From Gp1-AA145 sp963757135 (GTDB taxonomy: Bacteria > Acidobacteriota > Terriglobia > Terriglobales > Acidobacteriaceae): 64,000 nt of DNA. Shown piece after piece: positions 17,612-26,790 of this stretch. The stretch lies in the NCBI GenBank assembly GCA_963757135.1, contig CAVWQE010000001.1:108871-172870 (forward strand), in the 5' to 3' direction. The translations under genes and the position numbers were made by a program. The notes beneath the pieces are model-generated. The model saw nothing but the letters and a program-made list of their open reading frames with translations. It did not search any database and was not told the origin of the DNA. Position 1 is the first letter of the stretch, and each line of letters opens with the position of its first letter.

Positions 17612-18155
17612 GGTTATTCCTGAGCCGTGGCTGTCCTTCCTCCAGGAACTCGATTCCGCGGTTGACGGCGAAGTCCGGTTACATTGAATGGGAGGATTCA
17701 TCATCACCATGGTTTATGGGTTTTCGCGGCCAACTGCCGACCTGGACGTACTGGAGATTGCACCCAGCGATGCCGCAACGAGATTGCTGGATCTTGGGAT
17801 GCAGGGTGGTCCGCTCCATCGCAAATACAAAATCTATCTCGATCGTGTTGGCGTAGCCCACGTGCCGGAGAGCTATGATGATCGGCTCACAGAAATATTC
17901 CCCGGGACTTTCGAGAATCTCCGGCTCTTTGCACTTGATCCCTACGATCTGGCTTTATCGAAGTTGGAACGCAATCTCCAACGTGATCGAGACGATGTGA
18001 GACATCTCGCAAAAATCGTTCCGCTTGAGCTCGATGTGCTGAAGAATCGCTACCACCAGGAGCTGCGATGGCAGCTAGGCAATCCCGAGCGCGAGGATCT
18101 CACCCTTCGCTTGTGGACTGAAGCGATCCAAGAGGAAAGACAGAAGCGCAGCTAG
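17592..18155 (+). pseudogene. Nucleotidyltransferase-fold protein (DUF6036-like) with in-frame TGA
   Basis: A frame starting at TTG 17592, overlapping the XRE end, reads LPTLPFKVIPEPWLSFLQEL and continues to VRLH, then meets TGA at 17685-17687. The same frame resumes with ATG at 17688 and gives MGGFIITMVYGFSRPTADLDVLEI-type sequence, the GG and DxD motifs of a nucleotidyltransferase, through to 18155. The stop falls two codons before the GG motif, where one missense base would restore a codon. Either the gene is dead, or translation restarts at 17688 to give a 155-residue protein without its N-terminal helix. A sequencing error is also possible. Confidence 0.75.
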
Positions 18156-18291
18156 CTGCGCTGCAAGATTTTCTCCTGGTATCATCCACCGCGCACCTCT
18201 CACCCCTGACACTTTCGGCCTATCGCTAAACCGCTGATTCGATCGCGTACGTAATTCTCGCGCACGCAATTCCCAAGAAAGCGACAACCCT

Positions 18292-20573
18292 ATGCAGAAC
18301 CTCGCGACTATTCACGACTACTTACGTGCACACTCTGAGGAAATCGGGGCTCGAATTCTGGCTTCGTACCCAGCGCTGCATCGCCCGGATGAAGCTCCGT
18401 CAGCATTAGTTTCTCGCATGCTCAGGGCGCCCTACCCCGCCCAGGCCCTCGCAATCATGGGCATCAGCAAGCGTTGGCAGCTGGCGCGGAATGGGAATGT
18501 GATAGCCGAGTGCGGGGCCGGCAAAACCCTAATCGCTCTCGGCAGCATGTTCGTCCACAGTGCCGGCCGTCCGTTCTCTGCATTGGTGATGTGCCCTCCA
18601 CATCTGGTCGAGAAATGGGCGCGCGAAACGTTTCTGACCTTGCAGGGAGTGCGGGTGTTCCTGATTGACGACATGCGTAATGGCGGGAATCCTCGAGAAC
18701 CACATGGCGTGAACGAAGTGCGCCTGCGGCGCGGGGAAATCGTGCGCGAAGGGCTGCACACTTCCCTTCCCGAGTTACGGCGCTTGGGACGCAAAGGTTG
18801 GCGCGACCTCTGTCCCAGCAGCACTGTGTTCTGTATCGGCAGAGAGAAAGCCAAGCTCTCGTATTTCTGGAAGCACTGCTTCGCGAAGAGCCGTTCAGGA
18901 CGATATAGAGGGTCGGTAATCAACCCCGACAGCGGCTCGCCGATTGAGACAGATGGAACACAGCTAACCGTGCTCGACTTCGACAAGAAGCGGATGCATG
19001 AAGTCGTGAATGGACAGAAAGGTGGCACGACCAAGTACTCGGCGCTGTGGCAGGCGGACCGGAACAAAATCATGCGGATGGCTCCCGCCGAGTACATGGG
19101 CCGCTATATGCCAGAGTGGTGGGACTACGCGATCGCTGATGAAATTCATCAGCTTGCCGGCGACACCGCGCAGGGCAATGCACTCGGCGTTCTCAACCGA
19201 GTTTCCCGACGATTCGTGGGATTAACCGGGACTCTGCTTTCGGGCTACGCAGACGACCTCTTCAACACGCTGTTCCGTACCGATGCCAAACGAATGATCG
19301 AGGACGGCTATCAATGGGGCTCGGCCGGGCGGGAGCGGTTCACGCACGACTTTGGCGTAATGGAAACGATCGAGCGCATTACGGTCGAAGACAATGCCTG
19401 CTCGAAGAAAACCAAGACGACGGTCACGATCAAGCGCCGGCCCGGTGCTTCGCCGCTTCTCTTCGGCAAATATCTGATGGACCACTGCGCGTTCATCAGT
19501 CTCGAAGACATTTCCGACGCCCTGCCGCCGTACCGGGAAGAGGTTGTGCCAGTCACGATGGACAAACCGCTCCGCGAGGCCTATGAGGCTCTCGAAGAGG
19601 AGATCAGGGACTGCCTGAAGAAGCATCGCGGCAACAGCAGCGTCGTAAGCACGATGCTGAACACTCTCCTGTCATGGCCAGATCACCCCTATGGCTTCGG
19701 CACGCTCTATGGCTCCGAATTCGATCCGGAGACAAGATGCCGAGAGCGATTCGTCATCGCCGAGACAGTGGACCTCGATCGGCAATGGGATCTATGCGAA
19801 AGAGCACGCATTAATCGAAGAGGTAAAAGCGCAGCTTGCGCGAGGGCGAAGATGCCAAATCTTCGCCGTGTATACCCACAAGCACGATGTGACTGCCCGC
19901 CTGGAGCACTTATTTCTAAAAGAAGGGATACGTGCGGCGATTCTTCGGGCCAGCGTTCCTACCCATAAACGCGAAGCCTGGTATCGCGAGCAACTGAAAC
20001 GTGGAATCGACGCCTGTATCTGCCATCCAAAAATCGTTGAAACTGGGCTCGACCTTTTGGAGTTCCCAACAATTCTGTTTCATGAAACAGGGTATTCGCT
20101 GCACACGCTTACGTCAGGCGAGCCGCCGATCGTGGCGGATCGGGCAGCACCGGCCAGTAGAAGTGAAATTCTTCGCCTGTAAGGGCACGATGCAAGAAGT
20201 TTGCCTGCGGCTGATGGGAAAGAAACTGCTCGTGGCCTTAGCGATGGAGGGCAAGTTTACTTCCGAGGGCTTGCAGGCGATTGACGGGGATGACGACATG
20301 CTCACCGCGATGGCGCGGGAACTGGTGCAGAACAAAGGCATCGGTGAATCAGCCGACTCGGTGTGGAGAAGCCTGGGCGCGCTGCGGCCCGCGAGTTCTT
20401 CTCAACCCGGGGAAAAGCCTGCGCCTCACGCGGACCGTACCAACCTAGAGTTCGCGGATACATCCCCACCAACACTCGAACCCATTTCCAATTCGGCTCT
20501 GGTGGAAGCAGTCACATCGCACTCTCATCCTTCGCGGCGCGGGTCTACCAACGGACAGTTGTCTCTGTTCTGA
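18292..20573 (+). pseudogene. SNF2/DEAD-like helicase broken by two +1 frameshifts
   Basis: The first 500 residues (18292 to about 19783) hold the helicase N-domain: Walker A-like AECGAGKTLIAL, Walker B-like ADEIHQLAG, and motif III GLTGTLLSG. The frame then shifts by +1 near 19783 to NGIYAKEHALIEEVKAQL, with motifs AVYTHKHDVT and ETGLDLLEF of the second helicase domain. It shifts again near 20110 to RQASRRSWRIGQHRPVEV, which is motif VI, and continues to 20573. Each break is repaired by removing one base, so the gene was recently intact or the assembly is wrong twice. Proteins of this layout are usually found on plasmids and integrated elements. Confidence 0.8.
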
Positions 20574-20625
20574 GCCGCGTTCCGATTCCCTGCCCCAGCG
20601 ATCAGCACCCGCCAGAGAGGAAGCC

Positions 20626-21309
20626 ATGCTTGAACTATGCCTCAGAAACCATACTGATATGTCTTCCGCGTCGGTCGCAGTAATGCGTAAGCACGATTTA
20701 GTTGGCAACAGTACACGGTCGCGGCGCAAATACGTATTTACTCCGCGGCTCGACGAACGCATTCGCGAAATCTACCTTGTTCATCCCGGTGCGAAAAACC
20801 GTCCTGGTATCCGTCAATTCGCAGAACTCATACGAATTCCACACTGGGCGATTAAGAAGCGCGCTCGCGAGTTGGGCGTGGCGCGAACGAAGGAGAAGCC
20901 GTGGAGCGAACCCAAACTCGCGATCCTGTCACGTTATGCGTGGATGAGCAATGAACGAATCCGGCTAAAGCTCAAAGCAGCGGGGTTTGCACGGAGTGCG
21001 ACAGCGATTCACCTGAAACTGAAACGAATGAAATTCAAGTCCGATCCGGGCTTCTACTCAGCCAAAGGCCTAGCTGATGCTTTAGGGATCGACTCGCATG
21101 TCGTGACTCGTTGGATTAAGGCCGGCCACCTTCGAGCCCAGCTCCGAGGGACGAAGCGGACGGAACAGCAAGGCGGCGATAGCTATCTCATCCGGGAAAA
21201 AGATATCAGACGTTTCATTCTCGAACATCCCACCGAAATTGATCTGCGCAAGGTCGATCAATTGTGGTTCCTCGACCTGATCACCAACGGATTCGTGCGG
21301 TCGACCTAG
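20626..21309 (+). CDS. Predicted DNA-binding protein with SANT-like and MerR-like segments
   Basis: This 227-residue basic protein has a start ATG at 20626 that follows AGAGGAAGCC. The middle (KPWSEPKLAILSRYAWMSNERI, then a KLKAAGFARSATAIHLKLKRM segment) looks like Myb/SANT repeats. GLADALGIDSHVVTRWIKAGHL near residue 150 is an excisionase/MerR-like helix-turn-helix. The same order appears in the protein at 57429-58427. It lies between the helicase and the DUF932 gene, so it probably belongs to the same element. Confidence 0.6.
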   Translation: MLELCLRNHTDMSSASVAVMRKHDLVGNSTRSRRKYVFTPRLDERIREIYLVHPGAKNRPGIRQFAELIRIPHWAIKKRARELGVARTKEKPWSEPKLAILSRYAWMSNERIRLKLKAAGFARSATAIHLKLKRMKFKSDPGFYSAKGLADALGIDSHVVTRWIKAGHLRAQLRGTKRTEQQGGDSYLIREKDIRRFILEHPTEIDLRKVDQLWFLDLITNGFVRST

Positions 21310-21475
21310 TCGCAAGCCCAACGAAGATCCTGGACCGGTGACATTTTTGGTCTGGGGAGCGCGGCACGCCGGATTTGCATCGTTCTGATCCGAACGATGC
21401 CTCAACAATTTCGGGAGAACTGTTGCTGCGACTGAGCCACAGGTCTCCCTATTTCTTTACCAAGGAGAAAACAAC

Positions 21476-22300
21476 ATGGAAACAGCAGCAGTTCTTGATC
21501 ATGAACAGCTTGTTCCGGTGCCTGCGATTGCAGCAGCCCCAGAGCAAGCTCCAACAATGACGTTGTCGTCGTACGGCGGAAAGCTCACGCGAGAGCAATT
21601 GTCGCGTGTGCCCACGCCGAGTGCGACAGCAACCCACAAGCCCATCCCGCATATTGAGGTCGTGGAGAAATTGATTGAGGCTTTGAGTTTTCGACAGATC
21701 GGCGTGGTAAGAGAGGAATACGCCGTATCGGGGGATGGGATGAAGATGTTCGGAGTCATGGACCTGACATCGGGATTCCAAGGCTGCCGATTTGCTATCG
21801 GTTTGCGCAACAGTCACGACAAATCATTCCGGTTGAGTTGCACAGTGGGGCTGAGAGTGTTCGTCTGCGAAAACCTGGCGTTCCACGGCGAGTACACGCC
21901 GGTGCTCGCGAAGCACTCTAAGAACTTCCTACTGGAAGACAGCCTCGCGGTTGGGGTTGATCGCATGCAGCGGAATTTCGGACCGTTGAAAAGGCAGGTT
22001 GAGCAATGGCAGGAGACTCACCTCTCGGACTCGTCGGCGAAATTGCTGATCTACCAAGCGTTCATCGAGGTCGAAGCTGGATTCCCGAAGCATCTGGCGC
22101 GACGGGTACACGACCTGTACTTTGAACCGATCCACGAGGAGTTTCAGCCGCGAACCATGTGGAGCCTTTCGAACGCGTTCACCAGCGCATTCAAGGACCT
22201 GGATCCGATTCCGCAGTACAAAGCAACCGCGAGACTAGCGGGATTTCTGCAAGCGGTCCACGCCCTCATAGAGTCGGGGCAAAAGGCCATTATCAAAGTG
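21476..22300 (+). CDS. DUF932 (plasmid/phage-type) protein; C-terminus uncertain
   Basis: ATG 21476 is preceded by AAGGAG. The DUF932 core is clear: EYAVSGDGMKMFGVMDLTS, FAIGLRNSHDKSFRLSCTVG and VFVCENLAFHGEY. The open frame runs on to 22585, but a strong stem-loop terminator sits at 22323-22349, inside that extension, and the residues after about 275 look unlike protein. The true end is therefore set near 22300 as an estimate; a frame change by one base would give a TGA there. DUF932 proteins are common on plasmids and phages and their role is unknown. Confidence 0.75.
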
Positions 22301-22322
22301 AGGATGTCTTTCAAACGACAAG

Positions 22323-22349
22323 GCCCGCCAGTTTCGACTGGCGGGCTTT
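22323..22349 (+). terminator. Rho-independent terminator after DUF932
   Basis: A 10-bp perfect stem GCCCGCCAGT/ACTGGCGGGC closes a TTCG tetraloop and is followed by TTT. UUCG loops are exceptionally stable. It lies inside the open extension of the DUF932 frame. Confidence 0.85.
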
Positions 22350-22570
22350 ATCGTAATTCGCTTGTACGCTGGCTTCTTGCGTTGTTGTGCTTTGATCCCC
22401 GCCCATCTGCTCTCTGGGCTACCGCAATTTTGCGCCGTGCCGCAGCTGATAAGTTGCGCTTCGTTGAGACCGGGTCGCTCGACTTCACGCTCCCATTCGT
22501 CCGAGATTCTGCGCGCACCTTCGCCCATCTTGCCCTCTTTCCTTTTGTTGTCAGAAATTTCGGCCCACTC
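22350..22570 (-). pseudogene. Remnant of a basic Ala/Arg-rich small protein
   Basis: The minus strand reads KRARWAKVRAES and then KRNLSAAARRKIAVAQRA. After one base shift it continues as WAGIKAQQRKKPAYKR. Such SAAARRKIA-AQRARWA repeats occur in small basic proteins of Acidobacteria. No intact frame or ribosome-binding site covers the whole, so it is scored as a remnant. Confidence 0.3.
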
Positions 22571-22672
22571 GCGTGCTTAAACTAGAAAGTTGGCTTAACA
22601 TTAAATTCGTTTTTTTCGCTCAAGTGCCCGAGTTAATTCGAATCTAGAACAGGAAACAATCGGAGCCTCGGA

Positions 22673-24010
22673 ATGGCGAGTTTTAAAAGGAAACCGTCGC
22701 GCGTGACCGCCCTCGCAGTGTCCTTCGTTTGTTTTCTCTCCGCAATCTGCCCGAACATGGCACAGGGCTACTCAATCTTGACGCACGAGGCGATCATCGA
22801 TGCCGCTTGGGATATCAAAATACGTCCGCTACTTTTGGAGCGTTTCCCAAATGCTACCCCTGAACAGCTGAAAACAGCGCACGCGTATGCGTACGGGGGC
22901 GCGATCATTCAGGATCTGGGTTATTACCCTCATGGCAGCCATTTCTTCAGCGATTTGACTCATTATTGCCGAACCGGCGATTTCGTTCTGGCGCTGCTGC
23001 GCGATTCGCAAGACCTGAATGGCTATGCATTCGCGATAGGGGCTCTTTCGCACTATGCGGCCGATAACGACGGCCACAGATTAGGCGTTAACCCATCCGT
23101 GCCTATTCTCTATCCTAAGCTGCGGAAGAAATACGGCAATTACGCGACGTATGAAGACGATCCGCTCGCTCATATCAAGACAGAATTTGGATTCGATGTG
23201 CTGGAAGTCGCGCGCGAGCGTTACGCTCCGGACAGTTATCACGATTTCATCGGGTTTCAGGTCGATGCTCCATTGCTCGAGAGGGCTTTTCGCGAAACCT
23301 ACGGCCTGGATCTTAAATCGGTGTTTGACAATGAGGAAAAAGTTATCGGTTCGTACCGGCATGACGTCAGCCAACTCATCCCCAAGGCGACGCGTATTGC
23401 CTGGACCTTAAAGAAAGATGAAATCCAAAGGGATGAGCCCGGCATAATCAAGCGTAAGTTCCTGTACACCCTTTCGCGGGCAAGTTATGAGAAAAATTGG
23501 GGCAAGAATTATCAAAAGCCGACAGTGTTCGAGCGGTTTCTGGCATTCCTCTATAAGCTGATTCCCAAGTTTGGACCTCTGAGGGTCCTTCAGTTTCGTA
23601 CCCCAACACCGCAGACCGAGCACCTGTTTGAAGCAAGTTTCAATGCCGCCTTCGACCATTACAAGGTTCTTCTCGATCAGACGAATAGTGGTGCCCCAAA
23701 TGTCCCAGAGAAGAATTTGGATACGGATCGGGAGATCGCGCCTGGAACTTATTTCATGAACGACAACGTCCACGCCAGGCTGCTCGAAAAGCTAGCACGG
23801 CACGACTTCGTGGGAGTCACCCCCGAACTTCGTGCCAAGCTCCTGCAGTTTTTCTCGGACCCAAACGCGCCGTATGCGACCAAACGCAAACCAAAGCAGT
23901 GGAATAAGGTGCTGGTTGACCTGGAACGGTTGAAACATTTCACCCCTGCTCCCGTCACGGCGGAGAGTTTGCCCGGCACGGGAGCCTGGCTTACTGCTCC
24001 TGGAACTTGA
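22673..24010 (+). CDS. Zinc-dependent phospholipase C-like exported protein
   Basis: This 445-residue protein has an N-terminal signal peptide: a basic start, a hydrophobic VTALAVSFVCFLSAICP core and a cleavage region near AQG. The zinc phospholipase C/S1-P1-like pattern is visible: GYSILTHEAIIDAAW supplies the first histidine, GYYPHGSHFFSDLTHYCRTG the Asp/His set, and GALSHYAADNDGHRLG another. Members hydrolyse phospholipids or nucleotides outside the cytoplasm. The C-terminal 200 residues have no assigned domain. The gene is monocistronic. Confidence 0.85.
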   Translation: MASFKRKPSRVTALAVSFVCFLSAICPNMAQGYSILTHEAIIDAAWDIKIRPLLLERFPNATPEQLKTAHAYAYGGAIIQDLGYYPHGSHFFSDLTHYCRTGDFVLALLRDSQDLNGYAFAIGALSHYAADNDGHRLGVNPSVPILYPKLRKKYGNYATYEDDPLAHIKTEFGFDVLEVARERYAPDSYHDFIGFQVDAPLLERAFRETYGLDLKSVFDNEEKVIGSYRHDVSQLIPKATRIAWTLKKDEIQRDEPGIIKRKFLYTLSRASYEKNWGKNYQKPTVFERFLAFLYKLIPKFGPLRVLQFRTPTPQTEHLFEASFNAAFDHYKVLLDQTNSGAPNVPEKNLDTDREIAPGTYFMNDNVHARLLEKLARHDFVGVTPELRAKLLQFFSDPNAPYATKRKPKQWNKVLVDLERLKHFTPAPVTAESLPGTGAWLTAPGT

Positions 24011-24124
24011 CCCGCTGCCTGAGCAAGGCACTATTCGGCCCGGAATAGTTCGGCAAGCCAGGCGCTGGAGTCTAATGGAAACCCTCGGGACAGAAGACTA
24101 AAATTTCATCGAAGGAGAGGATTT

Positions 24125-24211
24125 ATGTCTCTTCGCACAGTGTGCTTATTCGCCTTGGCGACCGCGCCTGTAGGATTCGCGGCAGTGGAAACACTGAACG
24201 TCGATATCTAG
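24125..24211 (+). pseudogene. Signal-peptide leader frame stopped by TAG
   Basis: ATG 24125 has a strong AAGGAGAGGA box and reads MSLRTVCLFALATAPVGFAA, a good signal peptide, but ends at TAG after 28 codons. A different frame (24142-24786) stays open through the same region. The strong initiation site joined to a short frame suggests a broken 5' end of the following gene. Confidence 0.4.
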
Positions 24212-24786
24212 TTTGGCTTGTTCTCCCGATTCCCGGACAACTCACCTTTGCGCCTGACAAGTTATGGCGCCCACCGCATCGGGTTTGTCGCTTACCCAGG
24301 AAGCTGAAACCCAATACACGTATTTTCGCATTCCAGTTCAAAGCGCCGCACGGGAAAAAAGAATCCTCTCCATACAAGTACACGCTGGTGAGATACCAGC
24401 ATGAGCCGCTATTCGATTTGTCCAAGTCTTCCCCTCAGGGCGTCTTTTATGTTCTGCCATATTACGTAACCTTCAAAAAGCTGCAGATGGATGTTCCGAA
24501 TCTAATGTTGGACACGTGGTTCCTCAATGTAAAACAGATGCAACCGCAGCAATTATTCGGGAGTTTCAAGAGCAGAACGGTTCGATGCTCCAAAGGTGCC
24601 GCTGTGGTCAATCCGGAGTACAAGCTGGAAAGGTTGCATGATGTGTCTTTCAAGCGCGAGGAAGCTGTACCAGTACGAACCTTCGCGGATTGGTACGGGA
24701 GTTTCCGGAGCCGTAGAATTCAAACTGAAAAACGCGGCAATCCATGGCTGGTTCGTGGATTACGAGTCGCCATCGTCGAACCTTAA
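24142..24786 (+). CDS. Hypothetical protein, 214 residues, uncertain 5' end
   Basis: No family was recognised. From about residue 20 the sequence looks like real protein: LTFAPDKLWRPPHRV, FAFQFKAPHGKKESSPYKYT, LVRYQHEPLFDL and VFYVLPYYVTFKKLQM. The first 20 residues do not, and no ribosome-binding site precedes 24142. The true start may have been lost, as the leader frame at 24125 suggests. Its 3' end meets the next gene tail to tail with an overlap of 4 bases. Confidence 0.5.
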   Translation: MLIRLGDRACRIRGSGNTERRYLVWLVLPIPGQLTFAPDKLWRPPHRVCRLPRKLKPNTRIFAFQFKAPHGKKESSPYKYTLVRYQHEPLFDLSKSSPQGVFYVLPYYVTFKKLQMDVPNLMLDTWFLNVKQMQPQQLFGSFKSRTVRCSKGAAVVNPEYKLERLHDVSFKREEAVPVRTFADWYGSFRSRRIQTEKRGNPWLVRGLRVAIVEP

Positions 24787-25040
24787 GAAATCATCTTCGA
24801 CACAATACGCGCGATGGCCTGCGGCTGTGTTTCGCCGGAACTTCCCTCAAGCGTATAACTCCGCTCGAACCCGTTGGGTCCCGCGATTCTTAACTCCCAA
24901 TTGTCATTTGCCTGCGAGCCGACAATCGAAACTTTCCAATCGCCTGCCCGGTCCGCCAAAGCATGGTCGACCTGCGCAGTAATCTCCGCTCGTTGCCCAG
25001 AGTCGGAACCGGTGTGATGAATCTCTACCGAAATCGCCAT
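24783..25040 (-). CDS. Hypothetical small protein, 85 residues
   Basis: A compact soluble protein with ISVEIHHTGSDSGQRAEITAQ at the start and GPNGFERSYTLEG in the middle, followed by a C-terminal helix (PQAIARIVSKMI). The strand/helix pattern is regular and looks like a genuine small alpha/beta fold. It is convergent with the previous gene. Function unknown. Confidence 0.6.
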   Translation of the reverse strand: MAISVEIHHTGSDSGQRAEITAQVDHALADRAGDWKVSIVGSQANDNWELRIAGPNGFERSYTLEGSSGETQPQAIARIVSKMIS

Positions 25041-25674
25041 TTCGCGAAAATATCACGCGTCGGGAGGATCGGCAAAAGGCCTCTACTATCTCCGCTTCGC
25101 CCGCAATCTCCTCCACGCCTGCATCCTGCACCAACTCCTGCAAAGAGCGGGGCTTGGCAAGGATCGCGGTTGCAATGCGCAGCAGCGCTGCGCACTGCGA
25201 TGGAACGCCTCAACGACCGAACTGCTTCGATTGTTGACTTCATCGGGGGTACTGCCAGCGCGACAGGTCACCAGATGGCATCTGGCTGACAGCCGATCAC
25301 ACGTTCTTCCTTCAATGCACCGACGAATCCCTGCCTCCCGGCCCGGGCAGTGTGCGAGGAGTGTGCATCTGTTGCGAGCCAAAGAGGTTCGAGCCAAAGA
25401 GGCAATCTGTACGGTTCGCAAAGTTGGCTAAATCAGCGCACGAGGCGACCCTAGATCTGCTCCGGGTTATCCCGGCCGCGATAATCCATAACGCGGCGCC
25501 AGCATACAAACTATTCCTTCACAACCTGGCTCGGGTATTGATGCGGGAATGGGGAAGGCTAGTACAAGCCTGCTGGAGCAGGAGACTCGAACGCTGTCGC
25601 TCTCCAGGCCGCACCCGCTGAGACCAGAAAAATCAACTGAGGACTTATGGGATTGCGGCAGTAAACGCGACACC
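25041..25674. other. Gene-poor stretch
   Basis: Short frames on both strands lack start signals or known motifs. A tRNA T-loop-like string (TTCGAGTC on the minus strand near 25590) has no matching stem. No promoter or repeat is convincing. Confidence 0.4.
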
Positions 25675-26718
25675 TCACGGCGACAGAGTGGTCGAACTCC
25701 TCAAAACCAGATTCGTTGTCAGTAGGCTGTTCTTGCTCGGCGGGGCGCCTTCACCATTCGCAATCTGAAACAACTGGTTGAAGGCTAGTGCCGCCAGGTC
25801 CGCGCGCGACATCTGCACCGTCGTCAAAGGCGGGATCGTGAACTGTGCGAGGCGAATGTCATCGAAGCCTATGACAGAAAGTCGTTTGGGAACCGAGAGC
25901 CCGAGTTCGAAGGCACGCCGGAGGACTCCGATTGCGGTCATGTCATTCGAACATAAGAGAGCGGTGGGTGGAGACGGCAGTGCGGCGAGTTGTGCCATCG
26001 CCTTCATACCGCCTTCAGCCGTATGATCGCCTTCGATTATGAATGCGCCACGAACCTCCAAGCCAATCTCGCTCATGCAGGTTTGGAACGCGCTCGTTCG
26101 ATCCGCCGCAGACCTCAAATGCCCAGGTCCGGTGATGAACGCAATACGAACATGCCGCAGCGCAGCGAGATGCTGGACAGCCTGACGGACGCCGTGTTGA
26201 TAATCAACACGAATTGTGCTGACCCCTGAGATTTGCGGGCTCTGGTCCACAATCACCACAGGTATCTTGCGGCACCGAAAGTCTTCTACGAGGCAGTGCC
26301 CAAGTCCAAAAGTAAGGATCGCAACACCCTCAACGCGCCGCTCAATCATGCGCCGAACCAAACTCTCCATGCTGGAGTGCTGAAGGCTTGAGCTCAGGAT
26401 TTCATAGTCGTGGCGGACCGCGACCTCTTCGAAAGCGTCGACGATTTCGGGGAAAAATGGGTTTGTAATACCTGAGACAATGAGCCCAAAAATGCGGCTA
26501 TGTCCCGAAACCAGCGCCCGAGCCTGGGTGTTCGGGTAATAGCTGAGTTCTTGTGCTGCCTTCCACACTCGCTTTGCGAGCTGGGGATCCACTGAGGGTA
26601 TGTGGTTGATGGCACGAGACACGGTAGCGGTAGAAACTTTGGCGCGCTTTGCGATTTCGCGAACATTGGCTCTTCTCCAGTCGTTGCTTCTGCCGATGAC
26701 GACCTCCCATTTCGACAT
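25675..26718 (-). CDS. LacI-family transcriptional regulator, glycan locus
   Basis: In this 347-residue protein the HTH lies at residues 18-40 (NVREIAKRAKVSTATVSRAI), after a 17-residue extension that may not be translated. The sensor domain has LIVSGITNPFFPEIVDAFE and VIGFDDIRLAQFTIPPLTTV. It lies downstream of, and on the same strand as, the glycoside hydrolase genes, separated from them by about 70 bases. It is the obvious candidate regulator of the glycan locus; its ligand would be a released sugar. Confidence 0.92.
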   Translation of the reverse strand: MSKWEVVIGRSNDWRRANVREIAKRAKVSTATVSRAINHIPSVDPQLAKRVWKAAQELSYYPNTQARALVSGHSRIFGLIVSGITNPFFPEIVDAFEEVAVRHDYEILSSSLQHSSMESLVRRMIERRVEGVAILTFGLGHCLVEDFRCRKIPVVIVDQSPQISGVSTIRVDYQHGVRQAVQHLAALRHVRIAFITGPGHLRSAADRTSAFQTCMSEIGLEVRGAFIIEGDHTAEGGMKAMAQLAALPSPPTALLCSNDMTAIGVLRRAFELGLSVPKRLSVIGFDDIRLAQFTIPPLTTVQMSRADLAALAFNQLFQIANGEGAPPSKNSLLTTNLVLRSSTTLSP

Positions 26719-26790
26719 CTCGGGTGCGGAGCATGTGTCTTTTTATTGAGTACTAATCCGCTTCGGAGCCAAGATTGGCCGCAAATCCGT

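Noticed and set aside
17685..17687. TGA read as selenocysteine
   Set aside because: No hairpin of SECIS type follows the codon, and nucleotidyltransferases do not use selenocysteine; a mutation or error is simpler.
22301..22585. C-terminal extension of the DUF932 protein
   Set aside because: It crosses a strong terminator and has no protein-like pattern.
25560..25640. tRNA on the minus strand
   Set aside because: A T-loop-like TTCGAGTC is present, but the T-stem and acceptor stem do not pair and no anticodon arm is visible.
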